A stretch of DNA of 32,301 nt from Acidobacteriota bacterium (GTDB lineage Bacteria > Acidobacteriota > Blastocatellia > Pyrinomonadales > Pyrinomonadaceae), in assembly GCA_020200095.1 (NCBI GenBank), contig JAIVJJ010000246.1:1-32301 (forward strand), in the 5' to 3' direction. Positions 22,192 to 29,366 of the stretch are shown here, piece by piece (the first letter of the stretch is position 1; each line of letters starts with the position of its first letter). The position numbers and the translations under genes were made by a program. The notes beneath the pieces are model-generated. The model had not been told where the DNA came from, did no database searches, and was given only the letters and a program-made list of their open reading frames with translations.

Positions 22192-24324
22192 TTACGGCAC
22201 GAAAGCGTTTGGAACGGGTATATCGGCTGCCGCGCCGAACTGGACGCCCGTAAAGCCGCTGGTTGATTGCTGTAAATACCACGTACCGTTTGACTGACGA
22301 AAGAAGGAAATGTCGGTTTTTCCGTCGCCGTCATAATCGGCTGGTGTCGGAATGTCAGTTCCCAAGCCAAAAGCTATTCCGGTAAAGCCCAGCGTACTTC
22401 TTTGCAGATACCAGACTCCGTTCGAGGGACGAAACACTGCCACGTCCGCCTTGCCGTCTCCGTCGTAGTCAGCGGGAACGGGTTTGTCTTCGATTGTGCC
22501 GAACGCAATGCCCGTAAATCCGAGTTGACTTCTTTGTAGATACCAGATGCCGTTCGACGGGCGAAAAACGGCGACATCCGCTTTGCCGTCGCCGTCGTAA
22601 TCCGCTGCGACCGGAATGTCGCCGCTCGTGCCGAAAGCGACTGCGCTGTTCTGATTATTCGTCAAGTTATACAGATACCAAACGCCGTTTGACGGACGAA
22701 ACACGGCGAGTTCGGCTTTGCCGTCGCCGTCGAAATCCGCCGGAACGGGAATATCGGTTGCCGCGCCGAAAGCAATGCCGGTAGAGCCTTGCGAGCTTCT
22801 TTGCAAATACCAGATTCCGTCTCGATAAACGGCGACATCGGTTTTGCCGTCGCCGTCGTAATCTGCCGGCACGAGTTTGTCGCTTGGAATACCGAACTGA
22901 AGTCCGGTAAAACCGCTTGTTGGCTGCTGCAAGTACCACGTTCCGTTTGATGGGCGAAAGACGGAAATATCGGCTTTACCATCGCCGTCAAAATCAAATC
23001 GCGTCCGGGGCGCAGTTGTAACCGCGTCGCCGAGATAGCGCACCAATCCGACATCAGTTGCTAAACTGTTAGGGGAGGCGAAACGTTTCACGCCACCGAC
23101 AGCAATAATTTTTCCATCAGTCTGCAGGGCAATCGAAGTAATATAGTTTTGAATACTTCCGATAGGGGTAATAATGACACCGTTTGTCCCGAAAGATGTG
23201 TCAATTGTCCCGTTCGAGTTGTAGCGGGAAATGGCGAAATTGCTGTTTCCCTGTCCAGCCGTTAAAATTTTACCGTTTTGCTGTATTGCTAAAGCATAGC
23301 CAATGAGTGGAAATTCGGTAATTCTGACGATACCGTTTGCGCCGAAAGTGTTGTCGAGCGTTCCATTTGTGTTATAACGCGCTATGAATGATATCCACGG
23401 CGAGCTTCTATAGCTATAGCCGTTAACGATTATTTTGCCGTCCGGCTGCAGAGCCATTCCGCGAACATAAGTAGATTGATTGTCAATATTCGTCTGAACA
23501 ATTCCGTTCGCGCCGAAACTGTTATCGAGCGTTCCGTTCGGGTTGTATCGCAGAACGACGGAATCTATAGGACTGGCGAAACGGAATCCGGCAACCAGCA
23601 GTTTACCGTCAGTCTGCACTAATATTTCTCTGACACGAAGTTCTCTATTTCCGATTGATGTTCGCGTTACCCCGCCTGTTCCAAAAGTGATGTCCAGAGT
23701 TCCGTTGGGATTGTAACGGACGACTGCGACTTCATAAAAACTTTGATAAATATAATTTTCACAGGCGACGACAAATTTCCCGTCGGGCTGTAAGACAATT
23801 CGTTGTTCCGACAAATATCCGCCGACAGATGTTGTGATAACTCCGTTTGTTCCAAAAGAAGCGTCCAGCGTGCCGTTAGCCGTGTATCGGTAAATAACCA
23901 GACTCGCCGTTTCGCTACTTAGAATATATCTATTTCCGGTTACGAGAAATTTGCCGTCCGGTAAAATCACAAAATCCGTAAAGGGTATATCATAGCCAGA
24001 AATAGAAGTTACAATTACCAAACCGTTTGTGCCGAATGAATTATCAACCGTCCCGTCGGCGTTATGCCGGACAAGAAATGACACGGGAGAATAAAAACCG
24101 TAACCGTCGTTAAAGCCGACCGTGACGATTTTTCCGTCCGGTTGAATTCTGACTCTGGTCGGGTAGTCTAGTCCCTCAGTAATAGGTGTTATAACCTTGC
24201 CGCCGCTGCCAAAGGTCGTGTCCAAATCGCCCGGCGCGGCGTAGAAAGTAGTCGAGAGAAAAAAGACAAGCAAGAGTGCCGCGGTCAGTGAACATAATTT
24301 TTTATAAGCATTTTTGAACAACAT
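22192..24324 (-). CDS. secreted delta-60 / FG-GAP repeat protein (copy 1)
   Basis: 710 residues, AGAAGGAG before the ATG, signal peptide 1-29. Residues about 32-430 hold seven delta-60 units (pattern GTLDxSFGxNGxV... with LQPDGKIVxxG). From about 440 there are six FG-GAP/VCBS-like units (DYDGDGKADVAVFRPSNGxWYLQ), each with a DxDxDG calcium-binding loop. Both repeat types are beta-propeller-like and occur in large surface proteins that bind ligands or other cells. Unit 2 is the short YRDGIWYLQ variant and unit 3 reads WYLYN, exactly as in copy 2 upstream (24342-26414), 17 bp away. This shows whole-gene duplication. A 66-nt identical tract is shared with copy 2. The ligand is unknown. Confidence 0.85.
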   Translation of the reverse strand: MLFKNAYKKLCSLTAALLLVFFLSTTFYAAPGDLDTTFGSGGKVITPITEGLDYPTRVRIQPDGKIVTVGFNDGYGFYSPVSFLVRHNADGTVDNSFGTNGLVIVTSISGYDIPFTDFVILPDGKFLVTGNRYILSSETASLVIYRYTANGTLDASFGTNGVITTSVGGYLSEQRIVLQPDGKFVVACENYIYQSFYEVAVVRYNPNGTLDITFGTGGVTRTSIGNRELRVREILVQTDGKLLVAGFRFASPIDSVVLRYNPNGTLDNSFGANGIVQTNIDNQSTYVRGMALQPDGKIIVNGYSYRSSPWISFIARYNTNGTLDNTFGANGIVRITEFPLIGYALAIQQNGKILTAGQGNSNFAISRYNSNGTIDTSFGTNGVIITPIGSIQNYITSIALQTDGKIIAVGGVKRFASPNSLATDVGLVRYLGDAVTTAPRTRFDFDGDGKADISVFRPSNGTWYLQQPTSGFTGLQFGIPSDKLVPADYDGDGKTDVAVYRDGIWYLQRSSQGSTGIAFGAATDIPVPADFDGDGKAELAVFRPSNGVWYLYNLTNNQNSAVAFGTSGDIPVAADYDGDGKADVAVFRPSNGIWYLQRSQLGFTGIAFGTIEDKPVPADYDGDGKADVAVFRPSNGVWYLQRSTLGFTGIAFGLGTDIPTPADYDGDGKTDISFFRQSNGTWYLQQSTSGFTGVQFGAAADIPVPNAFVP
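22807..22872. repeat. 66-bp tract identical to 24945-25010
   Basis: It covers the junction of FG-GAP unit 2 (the YRDGIWYLQ variant) in copy 1 and is identical, base for base, to the same unit of copy 2. A second 39-bp identity lies at 24200-24238 and 26278-26316, over the mature N-terminus. Confidence 0.85.
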
Positions 24325-24341
24325 AATAATCTCCTTCTTTA

Positions 24342-26414
24342 TTACGGCAAATATGCCGCCGGTATCGGTTTGTCATTTACATTGCCAAAAGCAATGCCAG
24401 TAAAGCCTTGTGTGCTTCTTTGCAAATACCAGGTTCCTTCTCTGAATACAGCAATATCTGCTTTGTTGTCTCCATCATAATCAGCTGGAACTGGTTCGTC
24501 TGTTCCTAATCCGAACTGAACGCCAGTAAAGCCTGCCGTTGATTGCAGCAGATACCAGGTTCCGTTTGATGGTCGAAACACAGCTATATCGGTTTTTGCA
24601 TCTCCGTCATAATCTGCCGAAACTGGTTTATCGGTTGATTCTCCGAAACTCATGCCAGTAAATCCATCTCTGCTTTTTTGGATATACCAAGTTCCGTTTC
24701 TGAAAACAGCAACATCGGCTTTAGCATCAGCGTCATAATCGGCAACAACCGGAACATCTCCCGTTTGTCCGAACTGCACAGCAGAGAATTGATTGCTAAC
24801 TAAATTGTAGATATACCAAACTCCATTCGAAGGTCGAAAGACAGCTATTTCTGAATTACCATCTCCGTCATAATCAGCAGGAACAGGAATGTCGGTTGCC
24901 GCGCCGAAAGGGACGCCGGTAAAGCCTTGCAAGCTTCGTTGCAGATACCAGATTCCGTCTCGATAAACGGCGACATCGGTTTTGCCGTCGCCGTCGTAAT
25001 CTGCCGGCACAATTTTATCGCCCGCCTGACCGAATTGAATGCCTGTGAAACCGGCTTGCGATTGCTGCAAATACCACACGCCGTTTGACGGACGGAAAAC
25101 TGAAACGTCAGCTTTTCCGTCGCCGTCAAAATCAAAGAGTTTTCGATTTGTAACGGGGGAATCTCCAATGTATCGGGCTATCGCAAAATAATACTCATCA
25201 AAGTCAAAACCCCAACCACCGGCGGCAACAATTTTGCCGTCGGGCTGAATGGCAAGACCAAAAGCCGCGCCGTAATAGTCATCGCGTCTGCCAAAATCAG
25301 TGGTTACTTTGCCGCCAGTGCCGAATGAAGTGTCGAGCGAACCATTTGGATTGTATCTAACAAGGGCGAAGTTATCGCCGCTGCTGCCACCAGCGATAAT
25401 TTTTCCGTTTGATTGAATCGCGAGGGAATAAGCGCTAGCCTTTTCTCCGAAAGACGTAATGACAATGCCGTTCCCGCCAAATGAAGTGTCAAGCGAACCG
25501 TTCGAGTTATATCGAGCAACTGCAAAACTACTATTAGCCTGGCTGACGGCAACAATCTTGCCGTCAGATTGAAGGGTAACTTCTTTGTAGTTGTCGGCTT
25601 CACTAGTAATCACAATGCCGTCGCTATCGAATGAAGAGTCGAGCGAGCCGTCCGCATGAAACCTGACTAAAGCGGAATTACCGATCCTGCCAGCGGCTAT
25701 GATTTTGCCGTCCGTTTGGATAACCACCGCGCTTGCTGCGGAATTAACTCCTAAAACAAGACGACCGTCATTGTCGAACGAAGAGTCAAGCGAGCCGCTT
25801 GAATTAAGCCGGGCAAGAGCTAAACGAGTGCCTGCCGAACTGACTGTCAAGCCGGCGAGAACAATTTTACTGTCCGGTTGAACTGCAACATCATGAGCCC
25901 AGTCAGTATTGTTGCCGAAATCAATAACCGCTTTACCGTCCCCGTCAAACGAAGTGTCTAACGCGCCCGTAACCGTGTATCGAACGACGGTAAAATCACA
26001 ACCACCCGAAGCGCCGCACGCGGCTCCAGCGACCACAATGCGCCCGTCCGTTTGAATGGCTAGGCTGCTGGCGTTCGTTTGGTGTGCAACAGAGGTTGTA
26101 ACTCCGCCGCCGGTGCCGAACGAAGCGTCAAGTGAGCCGTCAGCGTTGTATCGGGCAACAGCGATTTGTGGACCCGGTGCAAGCAGCGATGCAACACCGG
26201 CGACAACAATTTTTCCGTCAGCTTGAACGGCAACATCCTCACCGCCACTAAACTGACTAAAAAAAGTCGTAACCTTACCGCCGCTGCCAAAGGTCGTGTC
26301 CAAATCGCCCGGCGCGACCGATTGAGCTTGAACGAGCGGGAATGCCGCGCTGAAAAATAAAATCATTAGTCCGAAAATGAAAAGTGAATGATTGAGTTTA
26401 TACTTGGTTTGCAT
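24342..26414 (-). CDS. secreted delta-60 / FG-GAP repeat protein (copy 2)
   Basis: 690 residues, AGGAG 8 nt before the ATG, signal peptide 1-31 (ending VQAQ). Same plan as copy 1: seven delta-60 units (about 33-410) and six FG-GAP units (about 430-690). Some calcium loops are changed (DYDADAKAD in unit 4, DYDGDAKTD in unit 5, DYDGDNKAD in unit 6). DNA composition varies inside the gene: units 3-6 (24360-24880) are AT-richer, whereas units 1-2 (24890-25140) are GC-richer and nearly identical to copy 1. It is probably the first gene of a two-gene transcript. The ligand is unknown. Confidence 0.85.
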   Translation of the reverse strand: MQTKYKLNHSLFIFGLMILFFSAAFPLVQAQSVAPGDLDTTFGSGGKVTTFFSQFSGGEDVAVQADGKIVVAGVASLLAPGPQIAVARYNADGSLDASFGTGGGVTTSVAHQTNASSLAIQTDGRIVVAGAACGASGGCDFTVVRYTVTGALDTSFDGDGKAVIDFGNNTDWAHDVAVQPDSKIVLAGLTVSSAGTRLALARLNSSGSLDSSFDNDGRLVLGVNSAASAVVIQTDGKIIAAGRIGNSALVRFHADGSLDSSFDSDGIVITSEADNYKEVTLQSDGKIVAVSQANSSFAVARYNSNGSLDTSFGGNGIVITSFGEKASAYSLAIQSNGKIIAGGSSGDNFALVRYNPNGSLDTSFGTGGKVTTDFGRRDDYYGAAFGLAIQPDGKIVAAGGWGFDFDEYYFAIARYIGDSPVTNRKLFDFDGDGKADVSVFRPSNGVWYLQQSQAGFTGIQFGQAGDKIVPADYDGDGKTDVAVYRDGIWYLQRSLQGFTGVPFGAATDIPVPADYDGDGNSEIAVFRPSNGVWYIYNLVSNQFSAVQFGQTGDVPVVADYDADAKADVAVFRNGTWYIQKSRDGFTGMSFGESTDKPVSADYDGDAKTDIAVFRPSNGTWYLLQSTAGFTGVQFGLGTDEPVPADYDGDNKADIAVFREGTWYLQRSTQGFTGIAFGNVNDKPIPAAYLP

Positions 26415-26543
26415 AATTTTCTCCTGCTAACTCTTGGGTTAAATGTTGAGCCGAAAACGGCGTCAGTAGTTTTCCCGTCGAACGTCCGACTACAACATTC
26501 GTTGGGCGAGTCCGTCGAACTGCTGACGAACCCGCATCGTGGT

Positions 26544-27080
26544 TCATTGTCCCCTGGTAAACCGCGTCCCGAGTCCCATGGTAAACCGCGTCCCGACAGA
26601 GTTGGCGCAGCTCGTAGAGGTAAGATTACCGTTGACGTCGAAAAGCTGGGTTTGAGAATCCGTTGTAAACTCGTCGCCGCGCGCGGACAGCTGCAAAGTT
26701 CCTCCGGACTCCTGTCTTCCAATGAACGCACCGGTCGCGAGGTTATAGCGGAGGTGAACGAATTTAAACGAGTAATCGCCCCAGCCTTGTTCTCGCTGCC
26801 ATAGTCCATGACTGGGACTGCGTGTGACGGTGATCGTGGAATTTTGAAACCACGCTGACAGCGTTCCGCCTTTGTGAAAAGTGAGTAAGGCTTCGGCAGC
26901 GGCTGTCGGAATAGGAACGCCTGTAACGCAATTGCGCGGTGTGAGTGTCACTCGCCACACGCCTTCGAGGCTGTGTTCCTGTCCTTCGCCGTCTTGAGCG
27001 GACACAAACTGTGTGCCGCCAAACAGTATCAACAATCCTAAAAATGTTCCGACAATTATCTGCATAAATCTATTTTTCAT
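26544..27080 (-). CDS. small secreted protein of unknown function
   Basis: 178 residues. GAGGAA precedes the ATG; the signal peptide is 1-29 (ending VSAQ). The mature part is beta-rich with conserved-looking GVWRVTLTPRNCVTGVP, a Trp-rich WQREQGWGDYSFKFVHLRYN and GGTLQLSARGDEFTTDSQTQLFD. Two cysteines (CVTG and TSCANS) could pair. The end carries a 24-nt tandem duplication (GTRFTMGL/GTRFTRGQ), so the original protein probably ended about eight residues earlier. It is divergent from the regulator gene at 27278. I do not recognise the family; a lipocalin-like or sensor fold is only a guess. Confidence 0.65.
   Translation of the reverse strand: MKNRFMQIIVGTFLGLLILFGGTQFVSAQDGEGQEHSLEGVWRVTLTPRNCVTGVPIPTAAAEALLTFHKGGTLSAWFQNSTITVTRSPSHGLWQREQGWGDYSFKFVHLRYNLATGAFIGRQESGGTLQLSARGDEFTTDSQTQLFDVNGNLTSTSCANSVGTRFTMGLGTRFTRGQ
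26555..26596. repeat. 24-nt tandem duplication at a gene's 3' end
   Basis: TGGTAAACCGCGTCCCGA occurs at 26555-26572 and again at 26579-26596, period 24. It is in frame and adds eight codons to the secreted protein at 26544-27080. Confidence 0.9.
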
Positions 27081-27277
27081 CTTTTTTTCCTCATTTATTT
27101 AGTGTTAATTTCAGCCCGCTTTTTTCAACGGACATGGAGCGTCAAATCTTTTATCGCAAAAGTCTTTCGTTTTCTGCGGTTCTATACTAAAATGTCTCTG
27201 ACTTTGCATCCTTGAGACAGGTCCAGTGTTTTCCTGATTTTCCGCTCCGCAACCAATTTAATCGGAGAGGTGCGGAA

Positions 27278-29296
27278 GTGTCTTTGGATTTAGATTTAAT
27301 TTATTCTGACTTTAACTTTACGATGGTTAAACCCTGCCATTACAAGATTTACGAGTTTGAAAAATTTCGGCTCGATACCGTTCATCTGATGCTTTACTGC
27401 GGCTCGGAAGAGATTCCGCTTGCGCCGAAAGCGGTTGAAACACTTCTTGTATTGGTCGAAAGACGCGGCGAGATCTTGAGTAAAGACGAGCTGATGGAAA
27501 CCATCTGGACGGATTCGATAGTCGAAGAATCGAATCTCGCAAAATACCTTCACGTCCTGCGAAACACTCTCGGGAACAGCCAAAACGGTAAGCCTTTTAT
27601 CGAAACTTTTCGGCGCAGAGGATACAGGTTTAACGGCGACGTCCGGCTGGTGCCGGCCAGAAATGGGGAAAACGGAACTGCAGATTCTCTTTCGGTTATA
27701 AAACCTGCCGAATCGCTGCATTTAGCCGCCGATGTGTCCCGTTCTTTTCCCGACCGTCCAGAGATCGCAAGCCCGCCACTCCAAAATGGTCGAATGGAAA
27801 TTCCGTCCGGCTCGCAACGATGGAGTTGGTCTCCAGAGGGATCGTGGTTCGGTGGCGCGGGTGTGATAGCTGCGGTCGCTGTTCTTGCATTTACCTACTC
27901 GTATTTCATGGGCCATCGTCAGATCGATTCGATCGCCGTGATGCCTTTTGTCAACGAAAGCGGAGATGCCGAACTCGAATATCTTTCCGATGGAATGACA
28001 GAAACGCTCATCGAGAGCCTGTCGAAAATACCAAGCCTTGGGGTGCAGGCCAGATCCTCGATATTTCGTTACAAAGGAAAGGACACTGATGCACGGACGG
28101 TCGCGTCGGAGTTGGGTGTTCAGGCAGTTCTATATGGGCGGGTAGCCCAACGCGGGGATGATCTTAGGTTTAGCGCAGAGCTGGTCGACGGTAAAACAGG
28201 AAATCGTTTGTGGGCACAAACATACAATAGAAGAACGTCTAACCTGATCGCCCTCCAGGGAGATGTCACCCGCGACCTGGTTAGCAAACTTAGCATTAAA
28301 CTATCGGGCTCCACTGAGCAGAAATTGGTTAAAAACTATACGGAAAACGCCGAAGCATATCGGCTTTTTATAAAGGGACGATTCTCAATTCGCAAGCTGA
28401 CCCAGCCGGAGATAGAAGCTGGCATATCGTATATGGAGCGGGCGATAGATATAGATTCGTCATATGCGCTCGCTTACGCCGGGATCTCGGAGGGGTACCG
28501 CGCCCTCGCAATAGCAGGTGAAATGCCTCCCGGAGAAGTCCTGCCAAAGGCAAAGGCAGCGGCTCAAAAGGCCGTCGTGATCGACGATATGCTCGCTGAA
28601 GGCCACAGCGCTTTGGGCTTTACTATTTTCTTCCAAGAATGGAACTGGCCCGAGGCTGAAAAACATCTTTTGCGCGCACTGGAGCTCGATCCGAACAATT
28701 CCACGGCCCACTTTTCCTACGGCCATTTCCTTGGCAATATGGGCCGCCGCGAGGAAGCACTTGCGGAATTTGATCGCGCCAGAGAACTTGAACCGTACGA
28801 TCCCTACATCAATGCGTTCGGGGCAACCTTGCGTCTAAATACCGGGCAGCCGGAGGAGGCAGTGAATAGAATAAGGGCCACCATCGACCTTGATCCGAAT
28901 TTTTACTTTTCGCATATGATCGCGGGCGGCATCTATAGGGTTGGGAAAATGAATGATGAATCGCTCGCCGAATTCCGATTGGCAAAATCACTTTCACCCG
29001 ATCAAACCTGGTCGGACGTCGGGCTGATTGGCACGCTAATACAGATAGGAAAGGCCGACGAAGCGCGTGCGATTCTTAAGCAAATGCTCGACCGTTCAAA
29101 AACGCGATTCGTTCCGCCTTTTAACATCGCGCTCGTTTACGCCCAACTGGGCGAGCCGGATAAGGCGTTAGAATGGCTTGAAAGAAGTTATCAACAGCGT
29201 GACCCAAGAATGACTTTCCTGAAGGTGGAACCGAGATTAAAGAACCTTCGCGATGATCCGCGCTTTCAGGATCTTATGCAACGCGTTGGGTTCTAG
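27278..29296 (+). CDS. membrane-anchored winged-helix regulator with TolB-like and TPR domains
   Basis: I choose the GTG at 27278, because GGAGAGG lies 7 nt upstream; the ATG at 27323 has no Shine-Dalgarno and the frame is open from 27212. The 672-residue product has an OmpR/CadC-type winged helix (about 23-122; LAPKAVETLLVLVERRGEILSKDEL, NLAKYLHVLRNTLG, FRRRGYRF) and a linker. One membrane helix follows (190-212), then a TolB-like/adenylate-cyclase-associated domain (about 216-344; IAVMPFVNESGD, LSDGMTETLIESLS, RVAQRGDDLRFSAELVDG). At least six TPRs lie at 358-668. This CadC-like layout senses periplasmic signals and acts on DNA directly. It stands 70 bp before the TonB receptor gene and probably controls it. 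Composition is GC-richer than on the left. Confidence 0.85.
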   Translation: MSLDLDLIYSDFNFTMVKPCHYKIYEFEKFRLDTVHLMLYCGSEEIPLAPKAVETLLVLVERRGEILSKDELMETIWTDSIVEESNLAKYLHVLRNTLGNSQNGKPFIETFRRRGYRFNGDVRLVPARNGENGTADSLSVIKPAESLHLAADVSRSFPDRPEIASPPLQNGRMEIPSGSQRWSWSPEGSWFGGAGVIAAVAVLAFTYSYFMGHRQIDSIAVMPFVNESGDAELEYLSDGMTETLIESLSKIPSLGVQARSSIFRYKGKDTDARTVASELGVQAVLYGRVAQRGDDLRFSAELVDGKTGNRLWAQTYNRRTSNLIALQGDVTRDLVSKLSIKLSGSTEQKLVKNYTENAEAYRLFIKGRFSIRKLTQPEIEAGISYMERAIDIDSSYALAYAGISEGYRALAIAGEMPPGEVLPKAKAAAQKAVVIDDMLAEGHSALGFTIFFQEWNWPEAEKHLLRALELDPNNSTAHFSYGHFLGNMGRREEALAEFDRARELEPYDPYINAFGATLRLNTGQPEEAVNRIRATIDLDPNFYFSHMIAGGIYRVGKMNDESLAEFRLAKSLSPDQTWSDVGLIGTLIQIGKADEARAILKQMLDRSKTRFVPPFNIALVYAQLGEPDKALEWLERSYQQRDPRMTFLKVEPRLKNLRDDPRFQDLMQRVGF

Positions 29297-29353
29297 CTGA
29301 AGTCATTTGTACATCGCCCGGGTTTCTAATTATGTGACCTTCTTGAAAGTTAC

Positions 29354-29359
29354 GGAGGA
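29354..29359 (+). promoter_or_regulatory. ribosome binding site of the TonB receptor gene
   Basis: GGAGGA, 7 nt before the ATG at 29367. It fixes the start of a gene with no stop inside the window. Confidence 0.75.
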
Positions 29360-29366
29360 ACGTACT

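Noticed and set aside
22374-23054. Several overlapping minus-strand ORFs rich in Arg/Thr/Ala within the FG-GAP region
   Set aside because: They are alternative frames of the repeats in the secreted protein; the repetition of the DNA keeps them open.
22200-25140. Regularly spaced repeats that could suggest a CRISPR array
   Set aside because: The period is too long and diverged, and translates to DYDGDGKADVAVFRP units; no cas genes are present.
26461-26528. Imperfect 11-bp inverted repeat (CGTCAGTAGTT/AACTGCTGACG) after the small secreted protein gene
   Set aside because: One mismatch, a long loop and no T-tract; too weak to call a terminator or an element end.
26388-26804. 138-codon plus-strand ORF over the 3' part of the small secreted protein gene
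   Set aside because: It runs antisense to a gene with signal peptide and ribosome binding site and includes repeat-derived and intergenic DNA.
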